From Caulobacter sp. NIBR1757 (GTDB lineage Bacteria; Pseudomonadota; Alphaproteobacteria; Caulobacterales; Caulobacteraceae): DNA of 64,000 nt. The DNA lies in contig NZ_CP115463.1 in NCBI RefSeq assembly GCF_027912495.1, forward strand, positions 248,001-312,000, in the 5' to 3' direction. A program made the translations under genes and the position numbers. Shown here piece after piece: positions 49,572 to 57,620 of this stretch (position 1 is the stretch's first letter; each line of letters opens with the position of its first letter). The notes under the pieces were generated by a model, which was not told the origin of the DNA, did not search any database, and worked only from the letters and a program-made list of their open reading frames with translations.

Positions 49572-49730
49572 ATGTTCGATTTCGACTATGGCGCCTACGC
49601 CCCCTACATCTGGAGCGCCTTCGCCATCACGGCCGTGGTGCTCTGCTGGATGATCGCCGACAGCCTGCTGGCCGCCCGCCGCGCCGCGGCTGAGGCCCGG
49701 GCCAAGGGCCTTGAGGACGACTGGGCGTGA
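49572..49730 (+). CDS. ccmD: Haem exporter protein CcmD
   Basis: 52 residues: short N-terminus MFDFDYGAYAPYIWSAFAIT, one membrane helix (about 12-33), then a charged helix RRAAAEARAKGLED. Exactly the CcmD layout and position between ccmC and ccmG. Its stop overlaps the GTG start of the next gene. Confidence 0.9.
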   Translation: MFDFDYGAYAPYIWSAFAITAVVLCWMIADSLLAARRAAAEARAKGLEDDWA

Positions 49731-50236
49731 AACGCCTTGCCGCGCTCCTGCCGCTCATCGCCCTGGTCCTGCTGGCGGCCGTGTTCGCGGCCAAGTCGCT
49801 GTGGCGGGACACCCAGGTCGAAACCCACGCCATGGTCGGCAAGCCGCTGCCGGCGGTGATGCTGCCGGGCCTGGACGGCGCCGCGCCTCGGGCGGTGAAG
49901 GTCGGCAAGGGACCCTATCTGGTCAACTTCTTCGCCAGCTGGTGCCCGCCCTGCATCGTCGAGCATCCGGCGCTGATGGCCCTTGAGGCCGAGGGCGTGA
50001 CCATCGTCGGCGTCGCCTACAAGGATGATCCGGCCAACTCACGAGCTTTCCTGGCCGAGCGCGGCGACCCCTTCGCCACGGTGCTGGTCGACCGCGACGG
50101 CCGGGCCGGGATGGAGTTCGGGGTCACGGGTCCGCCGGAGACCTATCTGGTGTCCTCTGACGGCATCATCCTGGCCAAGCACATCGGCGAACTGGACGAC
50201 AGGTCGATCCGAACCCTGCTCAGCCAGGCGCGTTAA
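49727..50236 (+). CDS. ccmG: Cytochrome c biogenesis thioredoxin CcmG/DsbE
   Basis: 169 residues from GTG at 49727. N-terminal membrane anchor LAALLPLIALVLLAAVFAA, then a thioredoxin fold with active site NFFASWCPPCIVEHPAL (about 63-79) and cis-proline segment FGVTGPPETYLVSSDG. Reduces apocytochrome c or CcmH cysteines in the periplasm. Last ccm gene here; ccmE, F and H are elsewhere. Confidence 0.93.
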   Translation: MKRLAALLPLIALVLLAAVFAAKSLWRDTQVETHAMVGKPLPAVMLPGLDGAAPRAVKVGKGPYLVNFFASWCPPCIVEHPALMALEAEGVTIVGVAYKDDPANSRAFLAERGDPFATVLVDRDGRAGMEFGVTGPPETYLVSSDGIILAKHIGELDDRSIRTLLSQAR

Positions 50237-50248
50237 GGTTTCGCTAAC
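50233..50248 (+). promoter_or_regulatory. CtrA-box-like sequence
   Basis: TTAA-N7-CTAAC overlaps the ccmG stop and lies 24 nt before the ATG of the small gene at 50272. The Caulobacter CtrA consensus is TTAA-N7-TTAAC, so there is one mismatch. Direct footprint data are not available here. Confidence 0.4.
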
Positions 50249-50271
50249 CATAACCGCCGAAGCCTGTTGGC

Positions 50272-50517
50272 ATGGCCGATATCCGTCCGACCAGTTGGCA
50301 GCCCGCCGCCGCCCCAACGACAGCGCCCACCCGCACGGCGGCCCAGCGCGCCTTCTTCGACGCCGCCATGGGCCGCACCGCCGCCCCGGCAGCGCCGGTC
50401 GCCGCGCCTGAACCGGTGGCGGCGCCGGTGCAGCGGCCGTTGCAGGCGTCGGCCATGACAGAAGAGCCGCCGAAGAAGATTCTGCGGCCGGGCTCGCTGG
50501 TCGATATCAGGGTCTAG
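50272..50517 (+). CDS. Small Pro/Ala-rich protein, unknown (81 aa)
   Basis: 81 residues starting MADIRPTSWQPAAAP. Low-complexity Ala/Pro/Thr centre with TAAQRAFFDAAMGRT as the only helical-looking block, ending KKILRPGSLVDIRV. No family recognised. It may be expressed from a promoter overlapping the ccmG end, where a CtrA-like box sits. Confidence 0.5.
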   Translation: MADIRPTSWQPAAAPTTAPTRTAAQRAFFDAAMGRTAAPAAPVAAPEPVAAPVQRPLQASAMTEEPPKKILRPGSLVDIRV

Positions 50518-50539
50518 AACGGCGAGCGCGCCGGCGCCT

Positions 50540-50584
50540 CAACTCTCCGCCCCAAGGGCCGAGGGCGAAGTTCGCCCGCCCCGT
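50540..50584. repeat. Short GC palindromes between convergent genes
   Basis: CTCTCCGCCCCAAGGGCCGA resembles one arm of the repeat at 18375-18569. It is followed by the perfect hairpin GGGCGAA-G-TTCGCCC (50563-50577). Without a T-run it is a doubtful terminator; probably a degenerate repeat copy. Confidence 0.4.
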
Positions 50585-50589
50585 GGGGC

Positions 50590-50862
50590 CTAGCGCTCTT
50601 CGTCGAACTTGTGGGCGACCAGGTCGCACAGGGCGTCCAGCGCCGCCGTCGCCTCCGGCCCTTCGGCGCTGATCTCGACACTGGAGCCGATCCCCGCCGC
50701 CAGCATCATCAGCCCCATGATCGAGCGGGCATCGACCGACTGCCCCTCCCGGCTGACCTGGATTTCCGCGTCGAAACTGCCGGCCAGCTTGACGAACTTG
50801 GCCGAGGCGCGGGCGTGCAGGCCCCGCTCATTCACAATCTCGACAATCCGGCGTTGGCTCAC
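50590..50862 (-). CDS. ptsH: HPr phosphocarrier protein
   Basis: 90 residues. Phospho-accepting His16 lies in VNERGLHARASAKFVKLA, and the regulatory serine Ser47 in DARSIMGLMMLAAGIGSSVEI. It belongs to the nitrogen-type PTS of alphaproteobacteria, which regulates rather than imports sugar. It overlaps the EIIA gene by 4 nt, and an HPr kinase gene is close by. Confidence 0.95.
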   Translation of the reverse strand: MSQRRIVEIVNERGLHARASAKFVKLAGSFDAEIQVSREGQSVDARSIMGLMMLAAGIGSSVEISAEGPEATAALDALCDLVAHKFDEER

Positions 50863-51263
50863 TTGTCGGCCGCCAGCATGTAGGAGGCGACGGCGATGTA
50901 CTTGCGGCCGGCGTCCTGGGCGTGGTGGACGCAGGCCTCCAGGGTCTCGCGGGTGCGCAGCGAGGCCAGCTTGATCAGCATCGGCAAATTGAGGCCGGCG
51001 ATGACCTCGGCGCGGGTCTGTTCCATGACGCTGATGGCCAGGTTCGAGGGCGTGCCGCCGAACATGTCGGTCAGCAGGATGACGCCCTCGCCGGTGTCCA
51101 CGCGCCCGCAGGCCGCCAGGATATCCTTGCGGCGCTTTTCCATGTCGTCCTCGGGGCCGATGCAGATGGGCACGACCTGCTCCTGCGGGCCCACCACATG
51201 CTCCATGGCGAAGACAAACTCTTCGGCCAGCCGTCCGTGCGTGACGATCACCAGGCCGATCAT
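50859..51263 (-). CDS. PTS EIIA component, mannose family
   Basis: 134 residues. Active-site His9 in IGLVIVTHGRLAEEFVFAMEHVVG; ILLTDMFGGTPSNLAISVM near residue 62. No membrane EIIBCD is present, consistent with a regulatory ManX/EIIA-Man of the incomplete alphaproteobacterial PTS that receives phosphate from HPr. Confidence 0.93.
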   Translation of the reverse strand: MIGLVIVTHGRLAEEFVFAMEHVVGPQEQVVPICIGPEDDMEKRRKDILAACGRVDTGEGVILLTDMFGGTPSNLAISVMEQTRAEVIAGLNLPMLIKLASLRTRETLEACVHHAQDAGRKYIAVASYMLAADK

Positions 51264-51335
51264 GCCCGCATTCTCACAAAATCATCCCCATACCCGGAGC
51301 TTTCGGCCGCGCGGGAGGCCTTGATACGCTCCTCC

Positions 51336-51767
51336 TCAGCGAAACCCAACCCGTTCGAGCGCGGCGATCAGTTTCAGGGGTGCGGCGGGTTCGAATGGCC
51401 ACAGGCGACGCAAGGGAAGGGTGACGCCAAGCCGCTCCTCCGTCTCCGGTTCCGGCAGGCGTTCGATAGCGGCGGGGTCCGGTTCGCAGGCGACGATGAG
51501 GTCGATGCCGGCGTAGGGCAGGGCCTCGACCGGGGCGATGCCGAGGCCCCGCATTTCCAGCAGGCCGGAAAGGGTGTCGGGGGCGCGGCCGAACAGTCGG
51601 CCCTCACTGGTCCAGGCCAGCACCCGGTCGTCGGCCACCAGACGGCCGCCGAGATTGAGGGTTCGCAGGGCCAGATCGCTCTTGCCCGCCCCGGACGGTC
51701 CCTCGATCAGCACACCGCGCCAGCGGCCGCGCTGGCGCAGAGCCACCAGGCCGGCATGCAGGATCAT
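51336..51767 (-). CDS. hprK: HPr kinase/phosphorylase, short alphaproteobacterial form
   Basis: 143 residues, only the catalytic C-terminal domain. Walker A GVLIEGPSGAGKSDLALRTLNLGGRLVADD (about 19-48), then EMRGLGIAPVEAL, the HprK signature. The N-terminal domain of Firmicute HprK (about 310 residues in total) is absent, as usual in this class. It phosphorylates HPr at Ser47. ATG at 51767 overlaps the chvG stop (ATGA). Confidence 0.92.
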   Translation of the reverse strand: MILHAGLVALRQRGRWRGVLIEGPSGAGKSDLALRTLNLGGRLVADDRVLAWTSEGRLFGRAPDTLSGLLEMRGLGIAPVEALPYAGIDLIVACEPDPAAIERLPEPETEERLGVTLPLRRLWPFEPAAPLKLIAALERVGFR

Positions 51768-53419
51768 CCGCGGGATCCGGAGGTGCTGGTGAGGGGCAGG
51801 CTGACCTCGAACCTGGCCCCGACCACCTTGCCGGTCTCGTCGGTGCGGTTGTGGGCCTGCACCGAGCCGCCATGGGCCAGGGTGATCTGGCGGGCGATGG
51901 AGAGGCCAAGGCCCGAGTTGCCGCCGAACGCCGCGCCCTTGGGCCGGCTGGTGTAGAAGCGCTCGAAGACCGTTTCGAGGTTGTCTGGCGGGATGCCGGG
52001 GCCGTCGTCCTCGACCACGACCAGCACCCGGCCCTTCTCGGGAATGACGTTGACCCGCACCTCGCCGTCCTTCGGGCTGAAGGAGCGGGCGTTGTCGATG
52101 AGGTTGCGGAACACCTGGCCCAGCGGCCCTTCCTGGCCGGGAATGACGGTTTCGCCCTCGGGGGCGATCAGGGTGACGCGGGCCTCGCCGGGTTTCCGGG
52201 CGGCGTCGTAGATCGACAGGATGTCGGTCAGCAGGCGGGTGACATCGAAGCGGCGGAAGGATTCGCGGCTGAGCTCTGCGTCGAGGCGCGAGGCGTTGGA
52301 GATATCGCCGATCAGCCGGTCGAGCCGGCCGACATCCTGCTTGAGGATGTTCAACAGCTTCTCGCGACCCGGACCGTCGGGGACGATCTCCAGGGTCTCG
52401 ACCGCCGAGCGGATGGAGGTCAGCGGATTGCGGATCTCATGGGCCACGTCGGCGGCGAAGCGTTCGATGGCGTCCATGCGCGTCGACAGGGTGTCGGTCA
52501 TCTCCTCCAGGGAGCGCGACAGGTCGCCGATCTCGTCCTGGCGGCGGGCGAGGTCGGGCAGGCTGATGGCGCGGGCCCGGTTCAGCCGCACCCGGTCGGC
52601 GGCCTCGGCCAGCCGCAGCATCGGCCGCGCCACCAGGGCATAGAGCAGCACCGAGGAGAGCAGGGTGACGGCGATGGCGATCAGGGCAAAGGGAATCAGC
52701 GCCCGGCGCTCGGCGGCGATGATCTCGTCGACGTCGCTGGCCTCCAGGGTCAGCACGCCCAGCACCGCCTTCACCCGCTGCACGGGGATGGAGACGCTGA
52801 CCACGGTGTGGCCGTTCTCGGCGATGCGGGTGTTGCGCACCCGCTCGCCCAGCATGGCCTCGCGCCACTCGTCGGCCAGGTCGCGGCGGGCCTTGTCGAT
52901 CAGCTTGGGGTCGGCGTCGGCGTCCTGCAGGCGGAAGCTGGGGGCGGTTTCGCCCCGTCGGCGGGCGGGTGGCAGGGCACGCCATTCGACGCGGTCATCG
53001 ACGACATAGCTGTCGGCCAACAGCCTTCCTTGCGTGTCGTAGAGGCGCACCCGCTGCGAGGGCGATAGGTGCAGCAGCTGCAGCAGCTGGGCGGCGCGGT
53101 CGGCCTGCAGGAAGGGAATCGGCTCGCCCTGGGTGGCGGCCTCGGCCATCAGCTGGACGATCAGGTCGCCCTGCACCGACAGGCTGTCGATGCGGGCCTC
53201 GACCAGGCCGCGGCGGATCTCGTTGAGCACCAGGGCCCCCGAGATCAGCACCGCCAGCCCGATCAGATTCAGGCCCACGATCAGCCGGCCGAGCTTGGAT
53301 CCACGCGACCAGAAGCGCCAGCGCGAGACGCGCCTTCCCGGTTCAGGGTGGGGCGCATCCGCTCTGGTGGCTTCAGAGTCCCGGGGGTCAGGACTCGCGG
53401 TAGCGGTAGCCGACGCCAT
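51764..53419 (-). CDS. chvG: Sensor histidine kinase ChvG
   Basis: 551 residues from ATG at 53419, which overlaps the chvI end by 32 nt; no later in-frame start precedes the first membrane helix. Helices at about 42-65 and 230-255 flank a periplasmic domain. A HAMP segment follows, then H-box [27 protein letters not shown]-box [13 protein letters not shown] and G-boxes [11 protein letters not shown] and [13 protein letters not shown]. Partner of ChvI; in Caulobacter the pair controls envelope and acid-stress genes. Confidence 0.93.
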   Translation of the reverse strand: MASATATASPDPRDSEATRADAPHPEPGRRVSRWRFWSRGSKLGRLIVGLNLIGLAVLISGALVLNEIRRGLVEARIDSLSVQGDLIVQLMAEAATQGEPIPFLQADRAAQLLQLLHLSPSQRVRLYDTQGRLLADSYVVDDRVEWRALPPARRRGETAPSFRLQDADADPKLIDKARRDLADEWREAMLGERVRNTRIAENGHTVVSVSIPVQRVKAVLGVLTLEASDVDEIIAAERRALIPFALIAIAVTLLSSVLLYALVARPMLRLAEAADRVRLNRARAISLPDLARRQDEIGDLSRSLEEMTDTLSTRMDAIERFAADVAHEIRNPLTSIRSAVETLEIVPDGPGREKLLNILKQDVGRLDRLIGDISNASRLDAELSRESFRRFDVTRLLTDILSIYDAARKPGEARVTLIAPEGETVIPGQEGPLGQVFRNLIDNARSFSPKDGEVRVNVIPEKGRVLVVVEDDGPGIPPDNLETVFERFYTSRPKGAAFGGNSGLGLSIARQITLAHGGSVQAHNRTDETGKVVGARFEVSLPLTSTSGSRG

Positions 53420-54098
53420 ACAGGGTCTCGATCGCGTCGAACTCGTTGTCCACCTGGCGGAACTTCTTGCGCATCCGCTTGATGTGGCTGTCGATGGTGC
53501 GGTCATCGACATAGACCTGATCGTCGTAGGCCGCGTCCATCAGGTTGTCGCGGCTCTTCACGAAGCCGGGCCGCTGGGCCAGGGACTGCAGCAGCAGGAA
53601 CTCGGTGACGGTCAAGCGCACCGGCTTGCCCTCCCAAAGGCTCTCATGGCGTTCCGGATCGAGGGTCAGCTTGCCGCGGCGCATCATCTTGGCGCTGGCC
53701 GCCTCCTTGGCCTCGGCGGAAACACCGCTGTCCTCCGGCGCGGCGCGGCGCAGCACGGCCTTCACCCGCTCCAGCAACAGTCGCTGGCTGAACGGCTTGT
53801 GCATGTAGTCGTCGGCGCCGAGGTTGAAGCCGAGGATCTCGTCGATCTCGTCGTCCTTGCTGGTCAACATGATGACCGGCACCTCGCTGGTCTGGCGCAG
53901 CCGGCGCAGCAGCTCCATGCCGTCCATGCGCGGCATCTTCACGTCGAGGATGGCCAGGTCCGGCGGATCGTTCTGCAGGGCCTCCAGGCCCGACGCGCCG
54001 TCGTAGTAGGCCTTCACACTGTGGCCGTGGCTTTCCAGCGCCAGGGAGACGGAAGCAACGATGTTCTCGTCGTCGTCCACGAGGGTGATGTTCGCCAT
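53388..54098 (-). CDS. chvI: Response regulator ChvI
   Basis: 236 residues, OmpR family. The receiver has acidic pocket LVDDDENIV, phospho-Asp in [17 protein letters not shown] (about 53) and Lys in MLTSKDDE. The winged-helix DNA-binding domain starts near 135 and ends with [44 protein letters not shown]. Unlike the classic rhizobial order, the next gene is not pckA but a large unknown protein. Confidence 0.95.
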   Translation of the reverse strand: MANITLVDDDENIVASVSLALESHGHSVKAYYDGASGLEALQNDPPDLAILDVKMPRMDGMELLRRLRQTSEVPVIMLTSKDDEIDEILGFNLGADDYMHKPFSQRLLLERVKAVLRRAAPEDSGVSAEAKEAASAKMMRRGKLTLDPERHESLWEGKPVRLTVTEFLLLQSLAQRPGFVKSRDNLMDAAYDDQVYVDDRTIDSHIKRMRKKFRQVDNEFDAIETLYGVGYRYRES

Positions 54099-54288
54099 GG
54101 TGTCCTTTTGCCTTCGAGGGGCGTGATGAATTGTAGAGAAACTAACGCCCGCAACGCCCAGTGCAACGCATGGACGGGCTACATGGCCGCAATAGGCGCC
54201 GCAATAGGGCGAGAAGTCGGCGCGGCATTTCGGTGATGATACGCTAAACGTCGCCTTAAGGCGTTGGGTATTAGGCTGAATCCGGGAA

Positions 54289-56013
54289 ATGGGGACCTGG
54301 ATGGACCGCGGCCAGATTCACTACGAGCTCTTCGTGCGTCGGAACCCGACGTCGGGCTGGGTGCTCGACCTCGCCACCGAGGACCGCTCGCGCGCCGTCG
54401 AGACTGCCGAGGCCCTGCTGGAAGCGGGTCATGTCGCCGCCGTGCGGGTCTGCAAGGAGGTGCTCGATCCGGAGACCCGCGAGTTCCGGTCCGTCACCAT
54501 CCTCAACAAGGGCGCGCCGGAACGCGGCAAGCAGAAGAAGGCGGTCGAGAACCGCGAGCCGCTGTGCGTCAGTCCGCAGGACCTCTACACCGTCCACGCC
54601 CGCGAGCGGATCGGCCGGCTGCTCGACAACTGGCTGCTGCGCCAGCGGGCGACGCCGTTCGAGCTGCTGCACCGGGCCGACCTGGTCGAGAAGCTGGACG
54701 CCTCTGGCGTCGAACTGCAGCACGCGGTGCAGAAGGTGGCCGTGCCCGAGGCCCAGGCGCGCGGCGTCGGGGTTCACGAGATCATCCGCACCTTCCAGAC
54801 CCTGATCGAGCGGGCCATCTCGCGGTTGATCAAGGACCAGCGGCGCGGCGCCTTCCCCGACTTCCACAAGGAAAACTTCGCCTCGGCGGTCGAGCGGCTG
54901 TGGAACGAGCCGGAGCGCGGCTACCTGCTCGGGGCCGGCGTCGCCGCCTATCTGGCCGGATCGACCAGCTGGAACGAGAAGATCGGCCGGCTGCTGGACC
55001 TGGCCGAGAAGGCCCCGATGGAGAACGGCGGCCGTGTCGCCGCCCTGAGCGCGCTCGAACAGCCCCTGGCCGAGATCGTGGGCGGCAAGGCAGGCCTCGG
55101 TGACCTCCTCGGCGCCGATCTCGATCTGGGCGACACGCTCGCCGCCATCACCCGCCTGGCCGGGGCCCGCGCCGTCGAGGCCCTGATCCAGATGGAACCC
55201 TCGGTCGCCAAGGTAATGCCGCAGCTGCCGCCCGCCGCCGCGCGCCTGGCCACCTGGCTGGACGGCGGACAGTTCGACAGCGTCCGCGCGGCCCTGGCCC
55301 AGCGGGTGCTGCGCGAGCTGGTCGGTCCGCGGCGTCTGAAGCCCGGCGATCCGGAGGCCGAGATCGCCTGCCTGCGAGCCCTGGCCATGGCCCTGACCGC
55401 CGCCGACGGCCGCATCCTGCAGCTCGAGGACGTCCACACGGCTTTCACCACCCGCTCGGCCACCCTGGTCGCCAGCGATTTTGTCGAGTCCCTGCTCGGC
55501 AAGCAGCGCGGCGCCCGCGAAGAGGTCGAAACCCTCGCCCACCTGGCCGAGAACGTCACCGGCGCGGCCAACAAGCGCCAGGCCGCGCGCTGGCTGGGGG
55601 CCAACATCTCGGCTTTGAAGTTCGAGAAGGAAATGCGCTACGGGCCCGACACGCCGCCGGCCAAGCTGGCGGCCCTGGCCACCCTGCAGCGTAGCATCGA
55701 CCGGTTGGGCCTGCCCGACGAGGATCGCGACTTGCTGAAGGGCCGGCTTGGCGAGATCGGCGGCCATGTCGAGGCGGATGCGCGGCTGGTGCTGCTGTTG
55801 ACCCGCGCCGAGGCGCCGATCGTCCATAAGCTGAACCTCCTGCTGCGCCTGGCCATCGGCGAGGCCGCCCCCCTGGGACCGGCCGCCGACCGGGCCCGGA
55901 TCGAGGCGCTGAAGCTGACCCGGGCGCCGGAGCTCCGCCAGGAAATCGCCCGCAGCCCGCAGGCGGCCGAGAAGGTGCGAGACCTGCTGCGCACGGCAGG
56001 CTTGGCGGCATAG
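54289..56013 (+). CDS. Conserved helical protein of unknown function (574 aa)
   Basis: 574 residues from ATG at 54289, or the next ATG at 54301 ([20 protein letters not shown]). No signal peptide or clear membrane segment. The N-terminal about 70 residues look like a small alpha/beta domain ([23 protein letters not shown]...[17 protein letters not shown]). The rest is almost all helical, with repeated Leu/Ala patterns suggestive of HEAT-like or coiled packing. No family I can name. A GAATC site lies 7 nt before the start. It is divergent from chvI. Confidence 0.75.
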   Translation: MGTWMDRGQIHYELFVRRNPTSGWVLDLATEDRSRAVETAEALLEAGHVAAVRVCKEVLDPETREFRSVTILNKGAPERGKQKKAVENREPLCVSPQDLYTVHARERIGRLLDNWLLRQRATPFELLHRADLVEKLDASGVELQHAVQKVAVPEAQARGVGVHEIIRTFQTLIERAISRLIKDQRRGAFPDFHKENFASAVERLWNEPERGYLLGAGVAAYLAGSTSWNEKIGRLLDLAEKAPMENGGRVAALSALEQPLAEIVGGKAGLGDLLGADLDLGDTLAAITRLAGARAVEALIQMEPSVAKVMPQLPPAAARLATWLDGGQFDSVRAALAQRVLRELVGPRRLKPGDPEAEIACLRALAMALTAADGRILQLEDVHTAFTTRSATLVASDFVESLLGKQRGAREEVETLAHLAENVTGAANKRQAARWLGANISALKFEKEMRYGPDTPPAKLAALATLQRSIDRLGLPDEDRDLLKGRLGEIGGHVEADARLVLLLTRAEAPIVHKLNLLLRLAIGEAAPLGPAADRARIEALKLTRAPELRQEIARSPQAAEKVRDLLRTAGLAA

Positions 56014-56083
56014 GGGGGCGGCGGGCTCCGTCCCTCCCCATTCGGGGAGGGATGTCCGCGTCTTTCCTCACCGCTCATAGCAA

Positions 56084-56111
56084 AAGGGCCCGAGGTTTCC
56101 CTCGGGCCCTT
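56084..56111. terminator. Bidirectional terminator
   Basis: A 12-bp perfect stem AAGGGCCCGAGG / CCTCGGGCCCTT with a 4-nt loop. The minus strand continues TTGC after the second arm, and the plus strand TCGCTT. It lies between two convergent genes, 23 nt after the OmpA-protein stop. Confidence 0.8.
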
Positions 56112-56133
56112 CGCTTAAGCGTTACCGCTCAGA

Positions 56134-57339
56134 TCAGAAGTTGATCTGGATCGTCGAGCGGCGGTTCAGGGGTTCCTTCACCCCGTCGCCGGTGGCGACG
56201 GCGGGCTCGGATTCGCCCTTCCAGTCGACGGCCAGCTTGCCGCTGTCGACACCGAGGCCGACGAGGGCGTCAGCGACGGCCTTCGAACGGCGCTGCGACA
56301 GGCCGACGTTGTACTTCGCCGAACCGGAGGTGTCGGCGTGACCGACGACGACGATCTGGGTGGCGTTGCCCGAAGAGGCGTACTGGGCGGCTTCCGAGAC
56401 CACGGCCTGGGCTTCCGGCGTCAGGATCGATTGATCGAACGGGAAGTAGACGATGAACTCCTTGGCAACCGGCGCCGGCGGCGGCGGGGGCGGGGGAGGG
56501 GTGGGCTCAGGCGGCGGGGGCGGCGGCGGGGCCGGCGGTTCCGGCGGCGGCGGGGGCGGCGGGGCGGCTTGCGCGAAGCTGTAGCGCAGACCGAAGGTCA
56601 GCGACTGGTCTTCGTACTGGCCTTCGATGTCGCCAACCGCCGGGAGCAGGACGGAGGTCGCCGACTGCGACGTGCTGAAGCGCATGTCGTTGCCGTCGAG
56701 GTAACGGTAGGTCAGGTCACCGGTCAGGCGATCGGTGATGTCGAAGGCGAGACCACCGAGGAACTGCCAGGCGAAGGCGGTGTCGTTGTCGTGAACCGCG
56801 AAGGTGCCGTACAGCGGGTTGGTGTTGAACCGACCACCGAATTCCATGTCGACGTAGTTGACGCCGACGCCCGCGCCGATGAACGGACGGAAGCTGGAGT
56901 TCGGGAAGAAGTCATAGATGACGTTCGCCATCAGCGTGTAGGCTTCGACGGAACCATCGACGCCGGTATCGCAGAGCGGCAGGGTCGCGCCGCAGATTTC
57001 GTTCGGAATGGTGGCCGGGCGGGCCGGAACCGTCGGCGACTGCGAGATCGACTCGATGTCACCGGTGCGGACGCCGCCTTCCAGTTCCACCCGCCAGTGC
57101 GGCGTGATCTGGTAACCGATGCGGGCGAAACCGGCGAGGTTGTCTTCCTGCTGGATCTTGTAGCGGTAGGCGAGACCGTCGTTGGCCAGGCCTTCCGAGG
57201 AGGTGTCGATCGATTCCGGAGCGTGATAGCCGAGGTCGAATGCCCCGTACCAGCCGCTTTCCTGAGCCATGGCCTGGGGAGCCAGCGCCAAGGCGGCGAT
57301 CGCACCCACACCGCTCAGCAACAGTGTTTTCGTCTTCAA
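56134..57339 (-). CDS. OmpA-family outer membrane protein
   Basis: 401 residues from TTG at 57339, with GAGGGG six nt upstream. Signal peptide KTKTLLLSGVGAIAALALAPQAMAQE; N-terminal eight-strand barrel (about 27-265) with WRVELEGGVRTGD and FLGGLAFDITDRLTGDLTYRYLDGND. A proline/glutamate linker at about 270-305 is nearly all Pro. The OmpA-like peptidoglycan-binding domain (about 310-401) has YFPFDQSILTPEAQAVV and VVGHADTSGSAKYNVGLSQRRSKAVADAL. Abundant outer-membrane tether to peptidoglycan. Confidence 0.93.
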   Translation of the reverse strand: MKTKTLLLSGVGAIAALALAPQAMAQESGWYGAFDLGYHAPESIDTSSEGLANDGLAYRYKIQQEDNLAGFARIGYQITPHWRVELEGGVRTGDIESISQSPTVPARPATIPNEICGATLPLCDTGVDGSVEAYTLMANVIYDFFPNSSFRPFIGAGVGVNYVDMEFGGRFNTNPLYGTFAVHDNDTAFAWQFLGGLAFDITDRLTGDLTYRYLDGNDMRFSTSQSATSVLLPAVGDIEGQYEDQSLTFGLRYSFAQAAPPPPPPPEPPAPPPPPPPEPTPPPPPPPPAPVAKEFIVYFPFDQSILTPEAQAVVSEAAQYASSGNATQIVVVGHADTSGSAKYNVGLSQRRSKAVADALVGLGVDSGKLAVDWKGESEPAVATGDGVKEPLNRRSTIQINF

Positions 57340-57620
57340 GGTGAGCCCCTCACAATTCGTTTTGCCAACGCGCCATCGCTCGGCATGATCTGTACCGCAC
57401 GGCCCGCAGAATCTGCCGTATCTCCGTCCCCTCGAGGATCGGACATACGAAAGGAACCCCTCCGGACCGCGGTCGATGGCTCAACACCCTCGGGAGCACT
57501 AGGTTCCCAAAAAAATGTCGGGTCGCCGACCTCTCTGCGCACATCATGCGCAATGGGCGCGACCTTACGCCACGGGTTCGGGAATTTCCAGTCTTGTTGC
57601 GCTGCAAACCGACTTGGGCG
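57340..57620. other. 281-bp gap upstream of the OmpA gene
   Basis: It holds the OmpA leader. A 36-codon minus-strand ORF (57446 to 57336) ends in a TTGA overlap with the OmpA TTG start and could be a coupled leader peptide. Upstream of it lies a TTTTTTTGGGAACC stretch near 57505. No other coding signal seen. Confidence 0.35.

Noticed and set aside
54240-54275. CtrA box upstream of the 574-residue protein (TTAAGG...TATTAG)
   Set aside because: The spacing between half-sites is 11, not 7.
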